Positions 53,965 to 62,240 of a stretch of DNA of 64,000 nucleotides are shown here, piece by piece; position 1 is the first letter of the stretch; every line of letters begins with the position of its first letter. A model generated the notes under the pieces. That model saw only the letters and a list, made by a program, of their open reading frames with translations, was not told where the DNA came from and did not search any database. The translations under genes and the position numbers were made by a program. The stretch comes from Streptantibioticus ferralitis (lineage in GTDB: Bacteria; Actinomycetota; Actinomycetes; Streptomycetales; Streptomycetaceae), in NCBI RefSeq assembly GCF_029223525.1, contig NZ_JARHTQ010000008.1, forward strand, positions 124,001 to 188,000, in the 5' to 3' direction.

Positions 53965-55782
53965 ATGTCGATCGACCGCAGGACCTTCATCAACCGCTCG
54001 GCGGCCACGAGCGCCGGCGTCGCGCTGGCCGGGGCCGCGGGCACCGCGGCGGCCGAACCCGCGCAGGCGCAGGAGCGGGGGCACCAGCCGAAGCGGGCCT
54101 CGTTGCGTGTCCTGGGCACGACCGATGTGCACGGCCATGTCCTCAACTGGGACTACTTCACGGACAAGGAGTACGACGACAAGGACCACAACGACGTGGG
54201 CCTGGCGAAGATCGCCACCCTGGTGGAGCAGGCACGGGCGGAGAAGGGCCACCACCGCACGCTGTTGATCGACGCGGGTGACATCATCCAGGGCACCCAA
54301 CTGTCGTACTACTACGCCCGAGTTGAGCCGATCACCGGCCGTCATGACAAGCACGCGCCGAAGCATCCGATGGCGCTGGCGATGAACCACATGCGCTACG
54401 ACGCCGCCGCGCTGGGGAACCACGAGTTCAACTACGGCATTCCGGTGCTGCGCGCGTTCCAGGCGCAGTGCGACTTCCCGCTGCTGGCGGCGAACGCGCT
54501 GGACGCCAAGACGCTGAAGCCCGCCTTCCCGCCGTATGTCGTGAAGCACATCCGGGTACCGGGCGCCCCCGATGTCAAGGTGGGCGTTCTCGGGCTGACC
54601 AACCCGGGCATCGCGATCTGGGACAAGGGCAACGTGCACGGGAAGATGACGTTCCCCGGCCTGGTGGAGCAGGCGAAGATCTATGTGCCCAAGCTGCGGT
54701 CGCTGGGCTGCGACGTGGTGATCTGCACGGATCACTCGGGGCTGGACGGCAGCACGTCGTACGGTGACGCCCTGCCGTATCCGGAGAACGCCTCGTCGCT
54801 GGTGGCCGAGCAGGTGCCGGGGATCGACGCGATCCTGGTGGGGCACACGCATGTGGAGCGGCCGTGCACGATCGTGGCGAACGCGCAGACGGGCAAGAAG
54901 GTGGTGTTGTCCGAGCCGCTGATGTGGGGAATGCGGCTGAGCGTCTTCGACCTCGATCTGCAGCTGCGGCACGGGCGTTGGGAGGTCGTCTCGGTCACCG
55001 CCGAGGTGCGCAACGCCAACACGGTGCCGGAGGACCCGCAGGTGGCGAAGCTGGTGCGGGCGGAGCACCAGCGGGTGGTGGCCTATGTGAACCAGGTGAT
55101 CGGCACCTGCAAGGAGGCGATGTCGGCGGCGCAGGCCCCCTACCGGGACACGCCGATCATCGATTTCATCAATTTCGTGCAGGCGGCGACGGTGAAGGAG
55201 GCACTGGCGAAGACCGCTTATGCCTCGCTGCCGGTGCTGTCGCAGGCGGCGTGCTTCTCGCGGTCGGCGTCGATTCCGGCGGGGAAGGTGTCGCTGCGGG
55301 ATGTGGCGGGGCTCTATGTGTACGAGAACACGCTGGATGCCCGCGTTCTGACGGGCGCGCAGGTCAAGGACTATCTGGAGTGGTCGGCCCGGTACTTCGT
55401 GCAGACGCCGGTCGGCGCTCCGGTCGATGTGGCCAAGTTGACCAACGCCAACAGCACGCCCGACTACAACTACGACGTGCTGGGCGGTGGTCTGACCTAC
55501 GACATCGACGTTTCGCAGCCGGCGGGCTCGCGGATCGTGAAGCTGGCCTTCCAGGGCAAGCCGATCGATCCGAAGGCGCAGTTCGTCTTGGCCGTGAACA
55601 ACTACCGGGCGAACGGCGGGGGGAACTTCCCGCATGTGGCGTCGGCGAAGTCGGTGTGGTCGGACTCGGATGAGATCCGCAACACGATCATCGCGTGGGT
55701 GAAGGCGAACAAGACCATCGATCCGGCCGTGTTCGCCTCCGGTGGCTGGCGGCTCACCCGCGCGGGAGTACCGCTGTTCTGA
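53965..55782 (+). CDS. Tat-exported metallophosphoesterase / 5'-nucleotidase
   Basis: A protein of 605 residues; the ATG follows GGGGAG. The N-terminus MSIDRRTFINRSAATSAGVA is a Tat signal, cleaved near AQAQ at residue 35-40. Calcineurin-like motifs: LGTTDVHGHVLNWDYF near residue 50, IDAGDIIQGTQ near residue 105, AALGNHEFNYG near residue 150, CTDHSG near residue 255, and GHTHVERP near residue 293. The C-terminal 5'-nucleotidase substrate domain has VNNYRANGGGNFPHV near residue 545. It should recover phosphate and nucleosides from extracellular nucleotides. It overlaps the convergent N-hydroxylase gene by 29 bp. Confidence 0.94.
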   Translation: MSIDRRTFINRSAATSAGVALAGAAGTAAAEPAQAQERGHQPKRASLRVLGTTDVHGHVLNWDYFTDKEYDDKDHNDVGLAKIATLVEQARAEKGHHRTLLIDAGDIIQGTQLSYYYARVEPITGRHDKHAPKHPMALAMNHMRYDAAALGNHEFNYGIPVLRAFQAQCDFPLLAANALDAKTLKPAFPPYVVKHIRVPGAPDVKVGVLGLTNPGIAIWDKGNVHGKMTFPGLVEQAKIYVPKLRSLGCDVVICTDHSGLDGSTSYGDALPYPENASSLVAEQVPGIDAILVGHTHVERPCTIVANAQTGKKVVLSEPLMWGMRLSVFDLDLQLRHGRWEVVSVTAEVRNANTVPEDPQVAKLVRAEHQRVVAYVNQVIGTCKEAMSAAQAPYRDTPIIDFINFVQAATVKEALAKTAYASLPVLSQAACFSRSASIPAGKVSLRDVAGLYVYENTLDARVLTGAQVKDYLEWSARYFVQTPVGAPVDVAKLTNANSTPDYNYDVLGGGLTYDIDVSQPAGSRIVKLAFQGKPIDPKAQFVLAVNNYRANGGGNFPHVASAKSVWSDSDEIRNTIIAWVKANKTIDPAVFASGGWRLTRAGVPLF

Positions 55783-57223
55783 TGGTGGGGGTGGCCGTCC
55801 CTGGACGGTGTCCGGCGCTCGGCCCACCGCGGGCCGGGCGCCGGTCGCGTTGCCGGTCCAGGCCGAAGGTGGTGAAGGCGGTGCGCTGCGGCAGCTCGTA
55901 GGCGGGCTCGTCGGTCAGGGAGTTGAGGATGACAGCGGAGCGCCAGGCGCCGAGACCGAGGTCGGGAGTGCCGACGCCATGGGTGTGGAGTTCGGCGTTC
56001 TGTACGTGGATGGCGCCGCGGATGGACGGGTCCAGGACGAGGCGGTGCCGTTCGTCGACGCGTGGGCGGCCCGCGGAGTCGCGGCGCAGGTACGGGTCGA
56101 TGGGTGCCAGGAGCGGGTCGAGGGGGCGCTGCCGGTAACCGGTGGCGAGTACGACGGCGTCGGTGGTGATGCGGCTCTGGGTGCCCTGTTGGACGTGTTC
56201 GAGGTGGAGTTCGACGCGGTCGGCGCCCATCCGGCCGGCGGTGCGGACCGAGACTCCGGGCGTCAGGGTGACGTCGGGCCAGGACGGCTGTCCTGACTCG
56301 GTTGTCAGTGTGCGCTGGTACAACTCCTCATGGATGGCGCTGATGGTCTCGTGGTCGATGGCTTTGTGGAGTTGCCATTGGTGTGGCAGGAGTTGGTCGC
56401 GTACGGGTTCTGGAAGGGCGTGGAAGTAGCGGGTGTAGTCGGGAGTGAAGTGTTCGAGGCCGAGTTTGCTGTATTCCATGGGGGCGAAGGCCTCGGTGCG
56501 GGCGATCCAGGTGAGTGCTTCCCGGCCGTGCGGGCGGTTGCGCAGCAGGTCGAGGAAGATCTCGGCGCCGGATTGGCCGGATCCGACGACCGTGACGTGG
56601 CCGGCGGCGAGCAGGCGGTCGCGGTGGTCGAGGTAGTCGGCCGAGTGGAAGACGGGGACGCTGGGCGATTCGGCGAGCGGGCGTAGCCGGTCGGGTACGT
56701 GGGGGGTGGTGCCGATGCCGATGACGATGTTGCGGGTGTGGACGCGGCCCACGCCCGTGGCTTCGCCGTCGGGGTCGAGTCGGGTGTAGTCGACCTGGAA
56801 CAGGTCGCGTTCCTGGTTCCAGCGGACGGCGTCGATCTGGTGGCTGAAGTGGCAGGTGGGGAGTGAGTCGGCGACCCAGCGGCAGTAGGCGTCGTACTCG
56901 GTGCGGGGGATGTGGAAGCGCTCGGCGAAGTAGAAGGGGAACAGGCGGCCGCGGGCTTTGAGGTAGCAGAGGAACGACCAGGGGCTGGCGGGTTCGACGA
57001 GGGTCACCAGGTCGGCCAGGAAGGGGACTTGCAAGGTGGTGCCCTGGATGAGCTGCCCGGCGTGCCAGCTGAACGCGGGGCGTCGGTCGTAGAAGGCGGT
57101 GCGCAGGTCGGCGGCGCCGTCGGCGAGGGCGGCGAGGGAGAGGTTGAACGGTCCGATGCCGACGCCCAGCAGGTCCAGTGGTTCGTCGGTGGAAGGGCTG
57201 TCGGCGGGATCGACGGTGTTCAT
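55754..57223 (-). CDS. Siderophore-type lysine/ornithine/diamine N-monooxygenase
   Basis: A flavin-dependent N-hydroxylase of the SidA/IucD/PvdA/DesB family, 489 residues. LLGVGIGPFNLSLAALADG near residue 18 is the FAD motif, WHAGQLIQGTTLQVPFLADLVTL near residue 53 the substrate region, VTVVGSGQSGAEIFLDLL near residue 210 the NADPH motif, and VVLATGYRQRPLDPLL near residue 370 the C-terminal ATGY. It makes hydroxylamines for hydroxamate siderophores. The upstream decarboxylase gene ends 19 bp before, so the two form an operon equivalent to desA-desB. desC and desD homologues are not in the window. The last 35 residues are an Arg/Pro-rich tail. Confidence 0.92.
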   Translation of the reverse strand: MNTVDPADSPSTDEPLDLLGVGIGPFNLSLAALADGAADLRTAFYDRRPAFSWHAGQLIQGTTLQVPFLADLVTLVEPASPWSFLCYLKARGRLFPFYFAERFHIPRTEYDAYCRWVADSLPTCHFSHQIDAVRWNQERDLFQVDYTRLDPDGEATGVGRVHTRNIVIGIGTTPHVPDRLRPLAESPSVPVFHSADYLDHRDRLLAAGHVTVVGSGQSGAEIFLDLLRNRPHGREALTWIARTEAFAPMEYSKLGLEHFTPDYTRYFHALPEPVRDQLLPHQWQLHKAIDHETISAIHEELYQRTLTTESGQPSWPDVTLTPGVSVRTAGRMGADRVELHLEHVQQGTQSRITTDAVVLATGYRQRPLDPLLAPIDPYLRRDSAGRPRVDERHRLVLDPSIRGAIHVQNAELHTHGVGTPDLGLGAWRSAVILNSLTDEPAYELPQRTAFTTFGLDRQRDRRPARGGPSAGHRPGTATPTIRTAVLPRG

Positions 57224-57242
57224 GGGGGGGTCCTTCCGTGGG

Positions 57243-58745
57243 TTACTGACCGGTCCGGGGTGTGTTGCCGCCCGGCGGGTCTTGGCCGGTGGAGGGTTCC
57301 TGGCCGTTCGACGGCGGTCGGCCGGTTCGGGTTTCCCGTCCGGTGTGGGCGACGAGGTCGAGCAGGGCGGTGAAGTCGGCCGGTCCGATGGTGGGGTTGA
57401 GGAGGGTGGCCTTGAGCCAGAGCCGGTCGGCCGCGTGGGCGCGGCCCAGTACCGCTGAGCCCGAGGTCATCAGGGCGAGGCGGCTGGTGGCCAGTTCGGA
57501 ATCGGTGAGATGGCTGGGACGGAACAGGACGGTGGTGATGGTGGGGCGCGCATAGAGGGTGAGGCCGGGGTGGGCTTCGATGAGGTTGGCGAGTTGTTGT
57601 GCCTGCTGGCAGACGTCGTCGACGAGTTGGGCGAGTCCGTCGCGGCCGAGTGCCCGCAGGGTGACGGCGATCTTGAGGATGTCGGCGCGGCGGGTGGTGC
57701 GCAGCGAGCGGCCGAGCAGGTCGGGGAGCCCGGCTTTGGTGTCGTCGTCGGCGTTGAGGTAGTCGGCGCGGATGGCCAGTGGCCGTAGTGCGGTGGCGTC
57801 CGGTACCGCGAGCAGTCCGGCGGCGATGGGTTGCCAGCCGAGCTTGTGCAGGTCGAGGGCGACCGAGGTGGCGGACTGCAGGCCGGTCAGCCGGGCGCGG
57901 TGGCGTCTGCTGAACAGCAGCGGCCCGCCGTAGGAGGCGTCGATGTGGAGTTCGGCGCCGTGGGCGGTGGTGACTTCGGCGATGCCGGGCAGCGGGTCGA
58001 TGGCGCCGCTGTCCGTGGTCCCGGCGGTGGCGATGACCAGGGCCGGGCCGTGGAGTTCGGCCAATGCGCGCTCGACGGTGGCGGGGTGCAGGGTGCCGTC
58101 GGGGGTGGGGAGGGTGCGGGGTTCGGGGAGGCCGAGGAGCCAGGCGGCGCGGTGGATGCTGTGGTGGGCGTTGGCGCCGCAGACGATATGGACTCCGGGG
58201 GACCCGGCGGCGCGGGCGCGTTCCCGGGCGAGGAGCAGGCCGAGTTGGTTGGACTCGCTGCCTCCGGTGGTGACTAGGCAGTCGGGTTGGGGCAGGTCGG
58301 GGTAGACGAGGGCGGCGAGTGCGGCGGTGGTCTCGGCTTCCAGGGTGCTGGCGGCGGGGGCCTGGTCCCAGGAGTCCATGGAGGGGTTGAGCGCTGAGAC
58401 GGCGAGGTCGGCGGCGACCGCGAGGGCGAGCGGCGGGCAGTGCAGATGCGCGACGCAGTAGGGATCCGCCGGGTCGGCGGAGCCTTCGGTGACGGCGCGT
58501 ACCAGGGTGTGGAGCGCTTCTTGGGCGCCGGTGCCGCCGGTGGGGAGGACGGGGGCGGCCAGGGCACGCAGCCGGGCGGCGACCGCTTGTGGGCCGCCGT
58601 GCGGGATGGGGCCGCCGCGGGCGGCGGCTCCTTGGGCGAGTGCGCCCAGCACGGTGTCGATCAGGGGCCGCAGGTGGCTGGGCCCGGAGGCGCCTCCCGC
58701 GAGTGCGGGCGGACGGTAGGCCCCGGGGTCGTACGGCGTCGGCAT
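57243..58745 (-). CDS. PLP-dependent decarboxylase, DesA/2,4-diaminobutyrate type
   Basis: A group II PLP decarboxylase of 500 residues. HLHCPPLALAVAADLAVSALN near residue 100 is typical; GGSESNQLGLLLARERA near residue 160 binds PLP phosphate, NAHHSIHRAA near residue 190 stacks the ring, HIDASYGGPL near residue 268, and SVALDLHKLGWQPI near residue 292 carries the PLP Lys. Likely substrates are lysine (to cadaverine, as DesA) or diaminobutyrate. It heads a two-gene unit with the N-monooxygenase. No canonical TTAGGTTAGG-type iron box was seen in its 176-bp upstream gap. The C-terminal 35 residues are a Thr/Gly/Pro tail. Confidence 0.9.
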   Translation of the reverse strand: MPTPYDPGAYRPPALAGGASGPSHLRPLIDTVLGALAQGAAARGGPIPHGGPQAVAARLRALAAPVLPTGGTGAQEALHTLVRAVTEGSADPADPYCVAHLHCPPLALAVAADLAVSALNPSMDSWDQAPAASTLEAETTAALAALVYPDLPQPDCLVTTGGSESNQLGLLLARERARAAGSPGVHIVCGANAHHSIHRAAWLLGLPEPRTLPTPDGTLHPATVERALAELHGPALVIATAGTTDSGAIDPLPGIAEVTTAHGAELHIDASYGGPLLFSRRHRARLTGLQSATSVALDLHKLGWQPIAAGLLAVPDATALRPLAIRADYLNADDDTKAGLPDLLGRSLRTTRRADILKIAVTLRALGRDGLAQLVDDVCQQAQQLANLIEAHPGLTLYARPTITTVLFRPSHLTDSELATSRLALMTSGSAVLGRAHAADRLWLKATLLNPTIGPADFTALLDLVAHTGRETRTGRPPSNGQEPSTGQDPPGGNTPRTGQ

Positions 58746-58921
58746 GGCTGCGGTGCCCTTCGGGATGGCGGCTGGGGAGGCACGGGCGTCCCCAAGTCTT
58801 CTGGCTCGGAGGTGTGTTCACCCGAAGAGCACAACGATCTCGACCCGAAAGTGGTATTGCCGATTTGTGGGCAGGCGCCGGGTTTGGTATGTGGCAGTGC
58901 GCCGCCCGGGTGTCAGTTCCG

Positions 58922-59839
58922 TTACGGGCGCACCGCTTTGGGCTTGCGCGGCGGTTGACGCCGCCGGGTCCTGTCCGGCGGGACTCGGCTGTCGAGCTGT
59001 CCTGGGCCGCGGCAGCACGGCGCCGCTCCGTGCGTGGTGACCGCGGCCTGCGGCGATGCGGTTCGGTTCAACGGCAGTACGGCGGCGACCAACCAGCCGC
59101 CTTCGGGGGCGGGGCCGGCTGCCAGCCGTCCGCCGAGGGCTTCGGCGCGTTCGGTGAGGCCGACCAGGCCGAAGCCGCCGCCGCGCGCCGATTCGGTGAG
59201 CCTGGCGGCCTTGGTGCCGTCGTCGGCGATCCGCACTTCGAGGCCGTCGGGGACGGGGCGGATCGCGATGCGTACGGCCGTGGCGTCGGCCGCGTGCTTG
59301 ACGACGTTGGTGAGCGACTCGCGGACGATGCGGTGCACGCCCGCCGCGACATCGGGCGGGACGCGGGCGGCGAGGCCGTTCTCCACGTGGAGGAGCACGG
59401 GCGGGCCGGTCCGGAACAGTTCGGAGGCGATCTCGGCGTTGGTCAGCCCCCTGGCCAGGCAGCGTGCGACATCCGCCGCACGGTGGGTGAGCGCCTCTGA
59501 CGGCTGCCTGGTGGCGCTGCCGGTGGCGGCCGAAGCGGCCATGGTCCGCAGCAGCCGCACGGTGATCGCCGGTGAGATCAGCGAGTCGCCGACGGCTGCC
59601 GCGCGGACCGCCTCGACCAGCATGGCCGGGCTGGAGTCCTTCCGCAGGAAGCCGCTGGCGCCGTGGTGCAGCGCGGTGTGTACGTATTCGTCGAGGTCGA
59701 AGGTGGTGACGATGACGATCCGCGGCGGGGTGCCCTGCCAGTACGAGGCGGCCTCGGGGGCGAGCAGGCGCCGGGTGACCTCCAGACCGTCCACCTTGGG
59801 CATCCGGATGTCGAGCAGGCAGACGTCGGGGCGGTTGCG
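58922..59839 (-). pseudogene. Chimeric remnant: response regulator fused to histidine-kinase ATPase domain
   Basis: One open frame contains two incompatible pieces. From about 59839 to 59414 is a NarL/LuxR-type response regulator lacking its first 45 or so residues: PDVCLLDIRMPKVDGLEVTR with the phospho-Asp, TTFDLDEYVHTALHHGASGF, and an HTH cut short at LTNAEIASELF. From 59413 on is the back half of a NarL-type histidine kinase: RIVRESLTNVVKHA (N box), VRIADDGT (G1), and GGGFGLVGLTERAEALGG (G2), with no His-containing dimerisation domain. A deletion probably fused the two genes. The ending from about 59060 is Arg/Pro-rich, non-homologous sequence. The frame upstream of 59839 runs into the sortase remnant. 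Confidence 0.75.
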
Positions 59840-60264
59840 GCGCGCTCGACTCGGGTGATGTGGAGGCAGACGTGCGTGCCGTCGGCCGGGAGGCCCCGAT
59901 GGCGTCGTGCGGCCGCAGCCGGGGCAGCTCGTGGAAGACGCGACGGTCGCCGACGATGACGGAGCGTCCCGGTTCGCCGGGGGGCCGCGCTGCCGTCGTA
60001 CCACCCGGCGCACTGCTCCGGCAGGCCGCGCGCGGCGGCGCCGACCGCGACCGTCCCGGCGTGTATCCCGGCGCCCGGGATGTCGGGCCGTACCGGTGCG
60101 CTGGTGCTGGTGGCCGCCGGGGCGTACCGGCCGTGGACCCGGGTGCCGTAGCCGTCGGGGCCGTGCAGTAGCGCCCAGGCGGCGAGGGCGGCCGAGGTCA
60201 TGAGCAGCAGGAGGACGGCACCGTTGACTCGGAGCTCGGAAGAACGGGCGGTGGTCCTGCGCAT
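59840..60264 (-). pseudogene. Frameshifted class E/F-like sortase remnant
   Basis: The ATG at 60264 opens a protein with a membrane anchor (VNGAVLLLLMTSAALAAWAL) and then sortase-like sequence, PDIPGAGIHAGTVAVGAAAR and LPEQCAGWYDGSAAP. At a run of six G (59979-59984, + strand) the frame breaks; moving by one base restores GEPGRSVIVGDRRVFHELPR. The usual GHVD after VI-G, with the catalytic His, is missing. A second shift near 59900 restores GLPADGTHVCLHITRVER. The catalytic Cys end is lost at the junction with the regulator remnant near 59840. It is a non-functional relic. Confidence 0.7.
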
Positions 60265-60315
60265 GCCGTTGACGCTACGCAGCGGGCGGCGACGCGGCGT
60301 CGACCATGTGGCCAT

Positions 60316-60345
60316 CGCGGCATCGTCCGAATGGACGATGCCGCG
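60316..60345. promoter_or_regulatory. 13-bp-arm inverted repeat upstream of the serpin gene
   Basis: 60316-60328 pairs perfectly with 60333-60345 around GAAT. It lies 18-48 bp upstream of the serpin ATG and 50-80 bp upstream of the sortase-remnant start on the other strand. A TAGGGT hexamer at 60351-60356 follows, six or seven bases before the ATG. The repeat could be an operator controlling both directions, or an old terminator. Confidence 0.6.
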
Positions 60346-60363
60346 GCGCCGTAGGGTGACGGT

Positions 60364-61443
60364 ATGCGCCAACTCACGCATCGCTGGCTAGAGTCCGTCG
60401 CGAGCACCCCCGGCGGGGACTTCGCCGCGTCCCCGGCAGGGCTGTGGCTCGCTCTGGCCACCATCTCGGTGGGCGCGCGCGGTGCGACGGCCGCCGCGTT
60501 CGAGGAGTTGCTGGAGACCGGCCCGGATCCGGCCGCCGCGGTGGCCGAGACGGTGCGGGGTCTGGAGAAGACCGACGCCCTGGCCATGGCGACCGGGGTG
60601 TGGAGTCGCTCGCCGCTGTACGAGGAGTTCCGTGCCGCGCTGCCGGACGTCGGTTTCGGGGAGCTGGACGCCGCTTCCCCGGCCGCGATCGACGCCTGGG
60701 TGCGTGAGGCCACCGGTGGGCTGATCGAGCGGCTGCCGTTGGATCTGCCGTCCAGCACCCTTCTGCTGCTGGTCAACGCGCTGGCGCTGAAGGCCCGTTG
60801 GGCCGATCCGTTCGACATGGCGGAGACCCGTGACCGTCCGTTCACTGATGCGGCCGGGGCCGTACACCGGGTACCGACGATGTGCAAGACGTTCACGGCG
60901 CACGCGGCGTGGACCGTGCCGGAGTCGTCCGGCGGTCTGACCCGGGTGGTCGAACTGCGGTGCGCGGCAGAGGGGTTCACTCCGGCCGTCGTACGGTTCG
61001 TGATCGGTTCGCCCGGCCGCACCGCGACCGAGGTGCTGCCCGCGGCGTGGGCGCCGTCCGGGGTGCGCGGCCGGATCGACGCCGCTCAGGTGCGGGTGCT
61101 GCTGCCGCGGCTCACGCTGCGTACAACGCTGGAGGTGACCGATCACCTTCCGGCGCTGGGGCTGGACATCGCGGCCCGGGACGACGCCGATTTCTCCCGG
61201 CTCTCGCCGGATCGCCTCAAGATCGACCAGGTGGTGCAGGAGGCGGTGGTCAAGGTGGCCGAGGAGGGCATCGAGGCGGCCGCGGCCACGGCGGTCACGA
61301 TGCGGCTCGCGAGCATGGTCACTTCACGACCGCGCATCGAGGAGATCGCGTTCGACCGGCCGTTCGGGCTGGTGGTCCTGGATTCGGCCGGTGAGCTACC
61401 GCTGTTCACCGCCTGGCAGGCGACCGCGCCGCGCTTCGTCTGA
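60364..61443 (+). CDS. Serpin-family protease inhibitor
   Basis: A protein of 359 residues with serpin landmarks: FAASPAGLWLALATISVGARGAT near residue 20, VNALALKARWADPF near residue 137, VVQEAVVKVAEEGIEAAAAT near residue 290-309 (breach and hinge), a reactive loop of roughly residues 308-322 with TMRLASMVTS, and DRPFGLVVLDSAGELPLF near residue 331. The Ala-rich hinge suggests an inhibitory serpin, able to trap a serine or cysteine protease. No signal peptide is present, so a cytoplasmic target is implied. The start is probably leaderless. Its 3' end overlaps the convergent MBL gene by 48 bp. Confidence 0.88.
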   Translation: MRQLTHRWLESVASTPGGDFAASPAGLWLALATISVGARGATAAAFEELLETGPDPAAAVAETVRGLEKTDALAMATGVWSRSPLYEEFRAALPDVGFGELDAASPAAIDAWVREATGGLIERLPLDLPSSTLLLLVNALALKARWADPFDMAETRDRPFTDAAGAVHRVPTMCKTFTAHAAWTVPESSGGLTRVVELRCAAEGFTPAVVRFVIGSPGRTATEVLPAAWAPSGVRGRIDAAQVRVLLPRLTLRTTLEVTDHLPALGLDIAARDDADFSRLSPDRLKIDQVVQEAVVKVAEEGIEAAAATAVTMRLASMVTSRPRIEEIAFDRPFGLVVLDSAGELPLFTAWQATAPRFV

Positions 61444-62130
61444 GCCCTGGAGCGACACCGCACGCAGCGCGTCGCCCGCCCCGTGCGGGATCGGTTCGCC
61501 GTGGCCGAAGCAGGCGATGTCCACGTCAAGGTCGGCGAGCCTGCGGAAGGACGCCGCCGCCTGGTCGCGGTCGACGTTGAACACCCCGAGCATCAGCTGT
61601 TCCACGTTCGCGACCGTGTCACCGGTGAACACCGCCCGCGCGTCAGGGAGATGGACGGCAATGCTGCCCGCGGTGTGGCCGGGGATGTGCAGGATGCGGG
61701 CCGGATAGCCCCAGTCGAGTTCGTCGCCGTCCATCAGCTCGCGGTCGACACGGCAGCGCGGCATGGGCGGGAGGTTCGGGACGACGCTGTCGTACAGCGG
61801 ACGCTCCCAGTCCGACAGCACCGGCGGCGGCTCCGGCACGTCGCCCCGGATGACGGGCGCGTCGGCGGCTCCCGCCGCGACCGTGGCGCCGGTGGCGGCG
61901 ACGAGCGCGGCGGCCGAACCCCCGTGATCGTTGTGCGAGTGGGTCAGCACGATCTGCCGTAGCTCCTCCGGGCGGCCGCCGAGTCCGCGCAGGGCGTCGA
62001 GGATGTCGCGCTCGGCGCCCGCCGCGCCGCAGTCCACCAGGGCGAAGCCGTCTGCGGTGCGTACGGCGTACGCCTGGCCGATGGCGAATCGGAACATCCA
62101 GATGTCAGAGGCGAGTTGTACGGTCTCCAT
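61396..62130 (-). CDS. MBL-fold metallo-hydrolase
   Basis: A protein of 244 residues from the ATG at 62130 (METVQLASDIWMFRFAIGQA); the start has no clear ribosome binding site. Metal-ligand motifs: VLTHSHNDHGGS near residue 62 (HxHxDH), HIPGHTAGSIAVHL near residue 145, FTGDTVANVEQL near residue 165, and FGHGEPIPHGAG near residue 208. The TGDTVA and C-terminal GHGEP resemble small-molecule hydrolases of the glyoxalase II/lactonase-like group. Substrate unknown. It is convergent and overlapping with the serpin gene. Confidence 0.9.
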   Translation of the reverse strand: METVQLASDIWMFRFAIGQAYAVRTADGFALVDCGAAGAERDILDALRGLGGRPEELRQIVLTHSHNDHGGSAAALVAATGATVAAGAADAPVIRGDVPEPPPVLSDWERPLYDSVVPNLPPMPRCRVDRELMDGDELDWGYPARILHIPGHTAGSIAVHLPDARAVFTGDTVANVEQLMLGVFNVDRDQAAASFRRLADLDVDIACFGHGEPIPHGAGDALRAVSLQGSDEARRGRLPGGEQR

Positions 62131-62240
62131 GAGCCGACGGTAGGCCGGGGGAGGCGGTTTCGCGGCATGGTTGAGCCAAGGGCGAAACCCGGCGGCGGCA
62201 CGTAGTCTCGTAAGGGGCGAGAGTCCTTGGGGAGGTGCCC

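Noticed and set aside
58810-58830. GTTCACC-like PHO-box unit upstream of the decarboxylase gene
   Set aside because: Only a single 7-bp unit is present on the other strand; functional PHO boxes need tandem repeats. The same applies to a unit near 4623.
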